64,000 nucleotides of DNA, from the NCBI GenBank assembly GCA_016290615.1, contig JAEEUS010000005.1, positions 1 to 64,000 of the forward strand, written 5' to 3'. Source of the DNA: Lachnospiraceae bacterium. Its GTDB lineage: Bacteria > Bacillota > Clostridia > Lachnospirales > Lachnospiraceae. Below the pieces are notes generated by a model that ran no database searches, had not been told where the DNA came from, and was given only the letters and a program-made list of their open reading frames with translations. How positions within the stretch are numbered: the stretch's first letter is position 1; each line of letters starts with the position of its first letter. Positions 16,369-25,479 of this stretch are shown here, one piece after another. Made by a program: the position numbers and the translations under genes.

Positions 16369-17772
16369 ATGATCCATCAGTACAAGAACAACGGTTACAA
16401 TATAGTCCTGGATGTAAACAGCGGATCTGTACACATAGTGGATGACTGTGTTTATGACATGGTTCCGCTTCTTGAAGCCATAGTTAAATCCGGAGTTACC
16501 GGTGAGACGGCCATTGAAGCGGTCTGCATGGCCTGCGAGAATACAAAGTACAGTTCACAGGATGTAAGAGAAGCCGTAACGGAGCTGCTTGAGCTATATG
16601 AAGCAGGACAGCTCTATACAGATGATATTTACGAGAATTATATAATAGATTTTAAAAAGAGACAGACTGTGGTAAAGGCTTTGTGCCTGCATATCGCTCA
16701 CGACTGCAACCTTGCATGTGAATACTGCTTTGCGAGCGAGGGTGAATACCATGGTGAGCGTGCTCTGATGAGCTTTGAAACGGGTAAGAAGGCACTTGAC
16801 TTCCTTGTTGCCAATTCCGGAAACAGAGTCAATCTCGAGGTTGACTTCTTCGGAGGCGAACCGCTTCTTAACTGGGATGTGGTAAAAAGACTAGTTGAGT
16901 ACGGACGCAGCATTGAAGAAGCGAATAACAAGAAGTTCAGGTTTACTCTTACGACTAACGGAGTATTGCTTGATGACGATATCATCGAATTTGCCAATAA
17001 GGAAATGGCAAATGTCGTATGCAGCATAGATGGCAGAAAAGAGGTCAATGACAGGAAGCGTCCTTTCAGAGGCGGACAGGGCAGCTATGATATCATAGTT
17101 CCCAAGTTCAAGAAGGTCGCTGAGAGCAGGAATCAGATGAATTACTATGTCAGAGGTACATTTACCCATGACAATCTTGATTTCAGTGAGGATGTTAAGC
17201 ATCTGGCAGATCTTGGCTTCAGACAGATCTCAGTTGAGCCTGTTGTAGCCCGTCCAGAAGACAGCTATGCGCTTAAGGATGAGGATGTGCCGAAGATCAT
17301 GGATGAGTATGATAAACTCGCAAAGTTCATCATAGATAGAAGAAAGACTTCAGAGGCTGTAAATTTCTTTCATTTTATGATAGACTTAAGCGGTGGTCCG
17401 TGTGTGGCAAAAAGGCTCTCGGGATGCGGCTCTGGTACAGAGTATCTCGCAGTAACACCGTGGGGAGATCTTTATCCATGTCATCAGTTCGTCGGTAACG
17501 AGGATTTTCTGATGGGCAATGTTGATGAAGGAATAAAGCGCACTGACATAAGAGATGAATTCAAGACATGCAATGTATATGCCAAGGAAAAATGCAGAAA
17601 GTGCTTTGCAAAGTTTTACTGCAGCGGCGGATGTGCCGCAAATTCCTATAACTTCCACGGCAACATAAACGATGCTTATGATCTTGGATGCGAATTGCAG
17701 AGAAAACGTATAGAATGTGCGATTATGATAAAGGCGGCTATCGCCGATTGGGAGGAAGAAAAAGATGAGTAA
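16369..17772 (+). CDS. scfB: SCIFF peptide radical SAM maturase
   Basis: 467 residues from ATG 16369, preferred over an ATG at 16336 that lies inside the terminator hairpin; TTGAGG precedes it. Residues 1-90 are a PqqD-like precursor-recognition region. The radical SAM motif CNLACEYC (CxxxCxxC) lies at about 108-115 and FFGGEPLLNW follows. A C-terminal SPASM domain has its auxiliary-cluster cysteines in LYPCHQFVG, CNVYAKEKCRKCFAKFYCSGGC and LGCELQ. The enzyme cleaves S-adenosylmethionine to install thioether bridges in the neighbouring peptide. The gene overlaps secDF by 8 bases, tying peptide modification to the export machinery at least in expression. Confidence 0.95.
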   Translation: MIHQYKNNGYNIVLDVNSGSVHIVDDCVYDMVPLLEAIVKSGVTGETAIEAVCMACENTKYSSQDVREAVTELLELYEAGQLYTDDIYENYIIDFKKRQTVVKALCLHIAHDCNLACEYCFASEGEYHGERALMSFETGKKALDFLVANSGNRVNLEVDFFGGEPLLNWDVVKRLVEYGRSIEEANNKKFRFTLTTNGVLLDDDIIEFANKEMANVVCSIDGRKEVNDRKRPFRGGQGSYDIIVPKFKKVAESRNQMNYYVRGTFTHDNLDFSEDVKHLADLGFRQISVEPVVARPEDSYALKDEDVPKIMDEYDKLAKFIIDRRKTSEAVNFFHFMIDLSGGPCVAKRLSGCGSGTEYLAVTPWGDLYPCHQFVGNEDFLMGNVDEGIKRTDIRDEFKTCNVYAKEKCRKCFAKFYCSGGCAANSYNFHGNINDAYDLGCELQRKRIECAIMIKAAIADWEEEKDE

Positions 17773-19948
17773 GAAAAACGGTATCATAACACTTCTGGTT
17801 ATGCTGGCTGTTTTGGTCGGAGGAATATATGCAAGCATCTACGGCATAGATTCAAACGGATCGGGCAGTGCAGCTAACATCAAGCAGGGTCTTGATCTTG
17901 CCGGCGGTGTCAGCATCACATATCAGGCTGTAGGTACTGAGGAACCGACAAAGGAAGATATGGCAGACACTATCTACAAGCTGCAGAAGCGTGTTGAAGG
18001 ATACTCTACTGAGGCACAGGTATATCAGGAGGGAAGCGACAGAATCAATATCGAGATTCCCGGTGTACAGGATGCCAACGCAGTTTTGGAAGAACTTGGA
18101 AAACCCGGTTCACTGTTCTTTACAGACAAGGACGGAAACGAGATCCTGTCAGGTACGGATGTAGCCAATGCACAGGCTGGATATCAGAAGGACAACATGA
18201 ACAACCAAGAGGTTGTCGTACAGCTTACCTTCACACCCGAAGGTACAAAGGCATTTGCGGATGCTACAACAAAGGCTGTTACAAATCATGATGTCATCTA
18301 TATCATATACGACGGTGAGATAGTAAGTGCTCCCGCTGTTCAGGCAGCGATCACTGACGGAAGAGCTATAATCACCGGAAGCAAGACATTTGAAGAAGCT
18401 GAAAGACTTGCTTCAACGATCCGTATCGGTGGACTTAAGCTTGAACTTGAGGAATTAAGAAGTAACGTTGTAGGTGCTCAGCTCGGTTCTGAAGCTATTA
18501 AGACAAGTCTTTATGCCGCAGCGATCGGTTTTGGTATCGTAGCCGTATTCATGATAGCTGTATACTTCATACCTGGTCTTGCATCTGTTATCGCGCTTGC
18601 TATCTATGTATGCCTTACCATCCTGATGTTAAATGCATTTGAAGTGACACTTACACTTCCCGGTATAGCAGGTATCATCCTTTCGATCGGTATGGCGGTT
18701 GATGCAAACGTTATCATCTTTGCCCGTATCAGAGAAGAGATCGCTACAGGCAAGACAGTAAGCTCATCTATAAAGATAGGTTTCCAGAAGGCTCTTTCAG
18801 CCATCCTGGACGGAAATATAACAACCCTTATCGCAGCGATTGTACTCGGAGCTATGGGTACGGGTTCTGTAAAGGGCTTTGCTCAGACACTCGGACTTGG
18901 TATCGTTATATCAATGTTCACAGCACTTGTTATAAGCAGACTCATACTGAATGCATTCTATGCTATCGGTATAAAGGATGAGAAGTTCTACGGCAAGGCA
19001 AAGGAAAGAAAACAGGTTGATTTCCTTTCAAAGAAGGTTATCTTTATCGTGATCTCACTTGTATGCATCCTTTCAGGATTTGTATTCATGGGAGTAAACA
19101 AGAACTCCATCGGAGACGTGCTCAACTACTCTCTTGAGTTTAAGGGCGGTACTTCTACAAATGTTACATTCAATGAAGACCTTGCTCTTACAGATATTGA
19201 TACAAAAGTAATCCCTGTTATCTCGCAGGCTATCGGCGGCGGAACAGTACAGGCTCAGAAGGTTCAGGGTTCAAACGAAGTAATCTTCAAGACTTCTACA
19301 TTGAACGTATCTCAGAGAGAGGCTATGCAGACAGCACTGGTTGATAACTTCCAGGTTGATGCAGGAAAGATAACAGCTGAATCCATTTCTTCAACCATCT
19401 CAAGCGAGATGAGAAGCGATGCGATCGTAGCCGTGATCGTAGCTACCATATGCATGCTGATATATATCTGGTTCAGATTCAAGGATATACGTTTCGCAGC
19501 AAGTTCAGTACTTGCTCTGTGTCATGATGTACTAGTTGTTCTTGCCTTCTATGCGGCAGCAAAGATCAGCGTAGGTTCGACATTCATCGCTTGTATGCTT
19601 ACGATAGTAGGTTACTCTATCAACGCGACGATCGTTATATTTGACAGAATTAGAGAGAATCTTGCTGTAATGAGCAAGAAGGAGACGCTTAAGGATCTTG
19701 TCAACAGATGTATCAATCAGACACTTTCACGAAGCATCTTCACATCATTTACAACATTTGTCATGGTCGCTGCACTGTATGTATTCGGTGTAACGAGCAT
19801 CAAGGAATTTGCCCTTCCTCTTATGGTCGGCATCCTAGTAGGTACTTATTCTTCAGTCTGCCTGACCGGTGCGATGTGGTTCATCTTCAGGACCAAGTTT
19901 ACTAAGGGCGATTCAAAAAAGGAAACAAAGAAAGAAGCTAAGAATTAA
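17765..19948 (+). CDS. secDF: SecDF fused protein-export subunit
   Basis: 727 residues, SecD (about 1-410) and SecF (about 425-727) in one chain. SecD has an N-terminal helix, the first motif KQGLDLAGGVSITYQ, a large periplasm-side type P1 domain, and the membrane block ending GIILSIGMAVDANVIIFARIREE. SecF repeats the plan with LEFKGGTSTNVTF and VGYSINATIVIFDRIRENL. The complex uses the proton or sodium gradient to help SecYEG pull exported proteins across the membrane. ATG overlaps the maturase stop (ATGAGTAA). Followed by a strong terminator. Confidence 0.96.
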   Translation: MSKKNGIITLLVMLAVLVGGIYASIYGIDSNGSGSAANIKQGLDLAGGVSITYQAVGTEEPTKEDMADTIYKLQKRVEGYSTEAQVYQEGSDRINIEIPGVQDANAVLEELGKPGSLFFTDKDGNEILSGTDVANAQAGYQKDNMNNQEVVVQLTFTPEGTKAFADATTKAVTNHDVIYIIYDGEIVSAPAVQAAITDGRAIITGSKTFEEAERLASTIRIGGLKLELEELRSNVVGAQLGSEAIKTSLYAAAIGFGIVAVFMIAVYFIPGLASVIALAIYVCLTILMLNAFEVTLTLPGIAGIILSIGMAVDANVIIFARIREEIATGKTVSSSIKIGFQKALSAILDGNITTLIAAIVLGAMGTGSVKGFAQTLGLGIVISMFTALVISRLILNAFYAIGIKDEKFYGKAKERKQVDFLSKKVIFIVISLVCILSGFVFMGVNKNSIGDVLNYSLEFKGGTSTNVTFNEDLALTDIDTKVIPVISQAIGGGTVQAQKVQGSNEVIFKTSTLNVSQREAMQTALVDNFQVDAGKITAESISSTISSEMRSDAIVAVIVATICMLIYIWFRFKDIRFAASSVLALCHDVLVVLAFYAAAKISVGSTFIACMLTIVGYSINATIVIFDRIRENLAVMSKKETLKDLVNRCINQTLSRSIFTSFTTFVMVAALYVFGVTSIKEFALPLMVGILVGTYSSVCLTGAMWFIFRTKFTKGDSKKETKKEAKN

Positions 19949-19960
19949 GAATACAATTAC

Positions 19961-19991
19961 AAAAAGGATGAGCCAAGGCTCATCCTTTTTT
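19961..19991 (+). terminator. Terminator after secDF
   Basis: AAAAAGGATGAGCC / GGCTCATCCTTTTT, nearly uninterrupted symmetry with an AA centre (in practice a CCAAGG loop) and a T-run. A-rich on the 5' side, so it may work in both directions. Confidence 0.9.
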
Positions 19992-20011
19992 GCTAATTTA
20001 AAGGTACGAAT

Positions 20012-21772
20012 ATGTCAAAATGGATGGTATCCACAAAAAAATGCGATTTCAAGCAGATAGGCGATGAACTCGGAATAGATCAGGTAGTCGTACGCGTGAT
20101 GCGTAACAGAGACATGACCGACATTTCACAGATGAAGAGCTTTTTAAACGGATCTGAGGAGATTTTTCACAGCTATGAATATATGAAGGACGTTGATAAG
20201 GCCGTGGATATCCTGCTAGACAAGATCGATGAGGGAGCAAGGATCAGGATAATAGGCGACTATGATGTCGACGGTATCATGTCAACCTATATCCTGTGGA
20301 AAGGGCTTACGCTGTGCGGCGCGCATGCAGATACGGTCATACCGCATAGGGTAAGGGACGGATACGGCATAAGCACGGCTTTCATTGAAGAAGCCGCAGC
20401 TGACGGCATAGATACGATCATTACCTGCGATAACGGTATTGCCGCTACTGAAGCCTGTGATCTTGCTCTTGAGCACGGTATAACCTGTATCATCACAGAC
20501 CATCATGAGATACCTTTTGAAATGATCGATTCAAAAAAGAAATATATACTCCCTAGCGCACCTGCAGTGATCGATCCAAAGCAGGAAGACTGCATGTATC
20601 CATACAAGAATATCTGCGGAGCCGTTGTTGCACTTCGTGTGATCGAGGCTTTGTTTGATGCGATAGGAGAGCCTGAGGATGAACTTAATGAATTAAGAGA
20701 ACTGGCAGGTTTTGCTACCGTATGCGATGTTATGGAACTAAGGGATGAAAACAGGGTACTTGTCAAGAATACGTTAAAGAGCCTAAAAAGGAGCAAAAAC
20801 GTCGGGATGCGTGCACTCATCAAGGTGTGCGGCTTAGAAGAAAAAGTGATAAACTCTCACAGCATAGGATTCATACTCGGACCGTGCATAAATGCAACAG
20901 GAAGACTGGACAGTGCAAATCTTTCGCTTAAGCTTCTTCAGTGTACCGCCATAGAGGATGCGATAGTAATAGCAAATGAGCTCAAGCTGTTAAATGAAAA
21001 CAGAAAAGCCCTAACGGAACAGGGACTTATTAAAGCCTTAAAGATAATAGATGATAAACATATATCTGATCAGAAGGTAATGGTCGTATATATGCCACAA
21101 CTTCATGAGAGTCTTGCAGGAATTGTTGCGGGACGTATAAAGGAGAAGTACAAGAAGCCTGTATTTGTCGTAACGGATTCAGATGAAGTGCTTAAGGGAT
21201 CTGCAAGGAGCATACCTGCATATCATATCTATGAGGCTATGACAGAGATATCCGACCTGTTTGTAAAATACGGCGGACATGCGATGGCGGCCGGATTTTC
21301 ACTGAAGAAAGACAAGCTTGAGGAGTTTATAAGACGTATAAACGATAACTGCCGACTAAATGAAGAAGACTATGAGGAAAAGATCGTTATAGATGTTCCA
21401 ATGCCCATGAGATATGTGACACAGCCTCTGATAGAACAGCTTTCATATCTCGAGCCTTTCGGTCTTGGCAATGAGAAGCCTGTATTTGCCGAAAAGAATG
21501 TCGAGCTGATTAGCTGTCGCCTAATGGGATCAATGCAGGATATGGCAAGGTTTAACGCACGTACAAGTGACGGATTTAAGGCGGAACTGGTAGTCTTTAG
21601 AAATGCAAATGACATGTTGTCTGCAATAGAGAAAAAATACGGCAGCGCTGCCTTAAAGGATCTGATGGATGCAAGAGCATCAGGGATTCTTATGGATGTG
21701 ATCTATTATCCTTCGATAAATGAGTATCAGGGAAGAAAGACGATACAGTTTATAGTCGGGGACTATAAGTGA
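20012..21772 (+). CDS. recJ: Single-stranded-DNA-specific exonuclease RecJ
   Basis: 586 residues. DHH-phosphoesterase motifs: GDYDVDGIMS (about 78-87), DNGIA, ITDHHEIP (DHH proper), and the DHHA1 part with YGGHAMAAGFS. A C-terminal OB-fold region ends the protein. RecJ degrades single-stranded DNA 5' to 3' in recombination and mismatch repair. It lies between secDF and priA with only short gaps, an arrangement fitting a DNA-repair and replication-restart group. Ribosome binding site AAAGGT. Confidence 0.94.
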   Translation: MSKWMVSTKKCDFKQIGDELGIDQVVVRVMRNRDMTDISQMKSFLNGSEEIFHSYEYMKDVDKAVDILLDKIDEGARIRIIGDYDVDGIMSTYILWKGLTLCGAHADTVIPHRVRDGYGISTAFIEEAAADGIDTIITCDNGIAATEACDLALEHGITCIITDHHEIPFEMIDSKKKYILPSAPAVIDPKQEDCMYPYKNICGAVVALRVIEALFDAIGEPEDELNELRELAGFATVCDVMELRDENRVLVKNTLKSLKRSKNVGMRALIKVCGLEEKVINSHSIGFILGPCINATGRLDSANLSLKLLQCTAIEDAIVIANELKLLNENRKALTEQGLIKALKIIDDKHISDQKVMVVYMPQLHESLAGIVAGRIKEKYKKPVFVVTDSDEVLKGSARSIPAYHIYEAMTEISDLFVKYGGHAMAAGFSLKKDKLEEFIRRINDNCRLNEEDYEEKIVIDVPMPMRYVTQPLIEQLSYLEPFGLGNEKPVFAEKNVELISCRLMGSMQDMARFNARTSDGFKAELVVFRNANDMLSAIEKKYGSAALKDLMDARASGILMDVIYYPSINEYQGRKTIQFIVGDYK

Positions 21773-21816
21773 TCATCATAAATGTGATATATTAATACAA
21801 GGAAGGAGGTCCGAAG

Positions 21817-24033
21817 ATGTTTTCAAAGATAATAATAAACATAAGCGTTGAAAATCTGGATCGTCCTTTTACTTACAGGATCCCCGAGAGGCTGATCGAA
21901 AGATGCCATCCCGGAACAAAGGTTTTGGTACCGTTTGGAAATGCAAACCGCATGATAGAAGGTTATATCTTAGAGATCACAGATCATGCGGATATAGATG
22001 AGAACAAGATAAAGGATATTGACTCTGTCGTTGTAGAGCAGTCTGCGACCGAATCAAGACTGATAGAGCTTGCGGCATTTATAAAGGAACAGTACGGATC
22101 AACGATGAATGCTGCGCTTAAGACTGTCCTTCCGATAAAGAGAGCATACAAGCCCAAGGAAAAAAAGACGATCGAAGCTAAGGCAGACAGAGATGTGATC
22201 GTTGAAGCATATTCCGAAGCGATGAGAAAAAAGCAGTCTGCAAAGGCAAGACTGTTGTCTGAGCTGATAGAAGAAACGGTTTTGGACTATACTCTTGTCA
22301 CATCAAAGCTTAAGGTGAGTGCGGCTACTATCAACTCTCTTCAAAAATCAGGAATAATCAGTGTAAAAAGCGAGAATTACTTCAGAAATCCCGTTGTTCT
22401 GGGAAAGAGCAGGGAAAAAGATATTACCCTTAATGAAGACCAGCAGGCCATAACCGATGAGTTTGTCCGCGACATGGATAATGCCATTCATAAGACCTAT
22501 CTTATCCATGGAATTACGGGAAGCGGAAAGACACTTACATATATAAGCCTCATCAAGGAGGTCGTAAAAAGAGGAAAGCAGGTTATAGTCCTGATACCTG
22601 AGATAGCGCTCACGTATCAGACATTAAAGCGGTTTTACCACTATTTCGGAGAACGCGTATCGGTACTTAATTCCACGATGTCTCCGGGTGAGAAATACGA
22701 TCAGTGTCAGAGAGCGAAAAATCGGGAGATAGATGTTATAATAGGACCAAGATCGGCACTGTTCACGCCGTTTGGTGATCTAGGTCTCATAGTAATAGAT
22801 GAAGAGCATGAAAATACATACAAATCAGACTCTATGCCAAGATATCATGCAAGAGAAGTGGCTGCAAAGCTGGCCGAGCTTACAAATGCCAGTCTGGTAC
22901 TCGGAAGCGCGACTCCCAGTGTTGAATCATATTTTAAGGCATTAAACGGTGAATACAGGCTCTTTAGCATGACAAAGAGAGCTACCGGAGCAGTCCTGCC
23001 TAAGACCATGATAGTTGACATGCGTAAGGAGCTTCATGACGGCAATAAATCGATATTCTCTGAGGCGCTTAAAGAAGGCATTAAAGACAGACTAAACAAG
23101 GGACAGCAGGTCATGCTGTTTTTAAACAGACGAGGTTATGCTGGATTTGTATCCTGCAGAAGCTGTGGAGTGGTAATGAGATGTCCCCACTGTGATGTAT
23201 CGCTCTCAGAGCATCTTTCAAGCGGAAGGCTTGTATGTCACTACTGCGGCTACGAAGAGAAAAGACCAAAGATATGTCCAAAGTGCGGCTCAAAATATCT
23301 GCTCGGATTCAAGGCAGGAACTGAACAGATCGAAGAGGAAGTGCATAAGCTTTTTCCTGATGCCGTAACAGCCAGGATGGATGCTGATACGACCAGGCAG
23401 AAAGGCAGCATGGAAAAGATACTCGAGGATTTTTCGGAAAAGAAGGCAGATATCCTTATAGGAACGCAGATGATAGTCAAGGGACATGACTTTGAAGATG
23501 TGACACTTGTTGGTATAATAGCAGCAGATATGTCACTTGCGATAAATGACTATCGCGCAGGAGAAAGGACCTTCCAGCTAATCACTCAGGCTGCTGGAAG
23601 AGCAGGCAGGGGAGACAAAGAAGGCCAGACCATCATACAGACATATCAGCCTGAACACTATGCGATAGTACATGCCGCTGATCAGGACTACAGAGCCTTT
23701 TATGACGAGGAGATACTGTATCGAGAACTTGGAGGTTATCCTCCCGCAAAGGAGATAGTCGGCATCCTTGTTACAAGTGAGGATAAGGCACTTGCACAGA
23801 CAACGTGCGAAAAGATGGCCGACTATATCAGAAAGACTGAAAACCAGGCTGAGGTCATGGGACCTGCAAAAGCCGGCATAGGCAGGATAAACGATATATA
23901 CAGATATATATTTTATATAAAGAGTAATGATAAAAACATACTCATCAGATGCAAGAATAGACTTGAAGAGGGATTAAGTCTGTCAAACAGACTTCAGGTC
24001 TACTTTGACTTTAATCCCATGAACCCGCTTTGA
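21817..24033 (+). CDS. priA: Primosomal protein N' (PriA) helicase
   Basis: 738 residues. N-terminal DNA-binding domain opens with the family pattern DRPFTYRIPE. Helicase motifs: Walker A GITGSGKT (about 233-240), DEEH Walker B (VIDEEHENTYKSD), and the C-terminal QAAGRAGRGDKEG and GTQMIVKGHDF. Two zinc clusters sit between helicase lobes (CRSCGVVMRCPHC, CHYCGY, CPKCGS). PriA restarts stalled replication forks. AAGGAGGT ribosome binding site. First gene of the priA-def-fmt-rsmB-rlmN-prpC-prkC-rsgA run, as in Bacillus. Confidence 0.97.
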   Translation: MFSKIIINISVENLDRPFTYRIPERLIERCHPGTKVLVPFGNANRMIEGYILEITDHADIDENKIKDIDSVVVEQSATESRLIELAAFIKEQYGSTMNAALKTVLPIKRAYKPKEKKTIEAKADRDVIVEAYSEAMRKKQSAKARLLSELIEETVLDYTLVTSKLKVSAATINSLQKSGIISVKSENYFRNPVVLGKSREKDITLNEDQQAITDEFVRDMDNAIHKTYLIHGITGSGKTLTYISLIKEVVKRGKQVIVLIPEIALTYQTLKRFYHYFGERVSVLNSTMSPGEKYDQCQRAKNREIDVIIGPRSALFTPFGDLGLIVIDEEHENTYKSDSMPRYHAREVAAKLAELTNASLVLGSATPSVESYFKALNGEYRLFSMTKRATGAVLPKTMIVDMRKELHDGNKSIFSEALKEGIKDRLNKGQQVMLFLNRRGYAGFVSCRSCGVVMRCPHCDVSLSEHLSSGRLVCHYCGYEEKRPKICPKCGSKYLLGFKAGTEQIEEEVHKLFPDAVTARMDADTTRQKGSMEKILEDFSEKKADILIGTQMIVKGHDFEDVTLVGIIAADMSLAINDYRAGERTFQLITQAAGRAGRGDKEGQTIIQTYQPEHYAIVHAADQDYRAFYDEEILYRELGGYPPAKEIVGILVTSEDKALAQTTCEKMADYIRKTENQAEVMGPAKAGIGRINDIYRYIFYIKSNDKNILIRCKNRLEEGLSLSNRLQVYFDFNPMNPL

Positions 24034-24053
24034 TTCAGGCAAAGGAGAAGATT

Positions 24054-24551
24054 ATGGCTATAAGAAACATAAGGATATTCGGAGATCCGGTACTCGAAAA
24101 GGTATGCAAGGAAGTAAAGGAGGTAACTCCTAGGACAAAAGAGCTTATAGATGACATGTTTGATACCATGTATGATGCCAATGGAGTCGGCCTTGCGGCA
24201 CCTCAGGTAGGAATCCTAAAGAGGATCTGTGTTGTTGACGTCACCTATGAGGATCCGATCGTTCTCATAAATCCGAAGATAATCGAAAAAAGCGGTGAAC
24301 AGACAGGATCTGAAGGATGCCTAAGCTATCCCGGCAAATGCGGTGATGTTACAAGAGCAAATTATGTCAAGGTCGAGTACTATGATGAAAACATGGAAAA
24401 GCAGGTCGTTGAAGGGACAGAGTTGCTCGCTAGAGCACTTCAGCATGAGATCGATCATCTTGACGGGCATCTCTATACCGAAAAGGTAATAGGCGAAGTA
24501 AGAAATGTCGGTGAAGAGACAGACGATATCGATGAGGAAGATGAGGAGTGA
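24054..24551 (+). CDS. def: Peptide deformylase
   Basis: 165 residues from ATG 24054 (AAAGGAGA upstream); an earlier in-frame ATG inside the end of priA has no such site. The three deformylase motifs are present: GVGLAAPQVG, EGCLSYPG (metal-binding cysteine) and HEIDHLDG (HExxH-like with two metal histidines). It removes the formyl group from nascent proteins. The C-terminal tail is strongly acidic (ETDDIDEEDEE). Four bases separate it from fmt, the enzyme of the opposite reaction. Confidence 0.97.
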   Translation: MAIRNIRIFGDPVLEKVCKEVKEVTPRTKELIDDMFDTMYDANGVGLAAPQVGILKRICVVDVTYEDPIVLINPKIIEKSGEQTGSEGCLSYPGKCGDVTRANYVKVEYYDENMEKQVVEGTELLARALQHEIDHLDGHLYTEKVIGEVRNVGEETDDIDEEDEE

Positions 24552-24555
24552 TACT

Positions 24556-25479
24556 ATGCGTATAGTTTTCATGGGAACTCCGGATTTTGCAAGAACTGCC
24601 CTTGAAGCGATAATAAAAGCAGGACATGAGGTCGTACTTGTCGTGACACAGCCTGACAAACCAAAAGGCAGAAGCGGCAAGCTTCAGATAAGCGACGTAA
24701 AGGACTGTGCGATAAAAAACGGTATTGAAGTATTTCAGCCGGCAAAGATAAAGGAAGAGAGCAGTGTCTCTTTTCTTAAGGGTATAGAAGCTGATATATA
24801 TGTAGTGGCTGCATTCGGACAGATCATATCCCAGGAGATACTTAATCTGCCAAGATACGGATGCATCAATATACATGCATCTCTTCTGCCTAAGTACAGG
24901 GGAGCTGCACCCATCCAGCAGGCTATCCTTGACGGAGAAAAGGTGACCGGTGTTACGATCCAGCAGATGAACATAGGAGTGGATACCGGCGATATCCTTC
25001 TTCAGAGGGAATGCGTCATTTCAGAAGACGAAACGGGAGGAAGCCTGTTTGACAGACTGTCTGATCTTGGAGCCGAGCTTGTGGTTGAGGCTCTTGATCT
25101 GATAGAGAAAGGTCAGATCATTCCAAAACCCCAGGATGAGAGCAAGGCAACTCACTGCGGCAAGATTAAAAAAGACATGGGACTCATAGACTGGTCCTGG
25201 GATGCACAAAAGATAGAACGTTATATAAGAGGCCTCAATCCATGGCCGAGCGCTTATACATATATAGACGGAAAGCAGTTAAAGATATGGAAAGCAGTCG
25301 TATCAGATGAATGCGGAAAATGCGCTACTGTATTAAAGGTAGACAAAAAGAGCATAACCATAGCATGCGGTGAAGGCTCTGTCAAAGTCCTTGAAGTACA
25401 GCTGGAAGGAAAGAAAAGGATGGAGACATCTGCGTTCCTTTTGGGAAACAGAATCTTGGAAGGTGATCGTATTGGATAA
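24556..25479 (+). CDS. fmt: Methionyl-tRNA formyltransferase
   Basis: 307 residues from ATG 24556 with GAGGAG upstream. Begins MRIVFMGTPDFA, has the formyl-donor motif NIHASLLPKYRGAAPIQ with catalytic asparagine/histidine and later a VTGVTIQQMNIGVDTGDIL run (two adjacent stretches). C-terminal tRNA-binding domain from about 205. It formylates initiator Met-tRNA using 10-formyl-tetrahydrofolate. It overlaps rsmB at the 3' end. Confidence 0.97.
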   Translation: MRIVFMGTPDFARTALEAIIKAGHEVVLVVTQPDKPKGRSGKLQISDVKDCAIKNGIEVFQPAKIKEESSVSFLKGIEADIYVVAAFGQIISQEILNLPRYGCINIHASLLPKYRGAAPIQQAILDGEKVTGVTIQQMNIGVDTGDILLQRECVISEDETGGSLFDRLSDLGAELVVEALDLIEKGQIIPKPQDESKATHCGKIKKDMGLIDWSWDAQKIERYIRGLNPWPSAYTYIDGKQLKIWKAVVSDECGKCATVLKVDKKSITIACGEGSVKVLEVQLEGKKRMETSAFLLGNRILEGDRIG

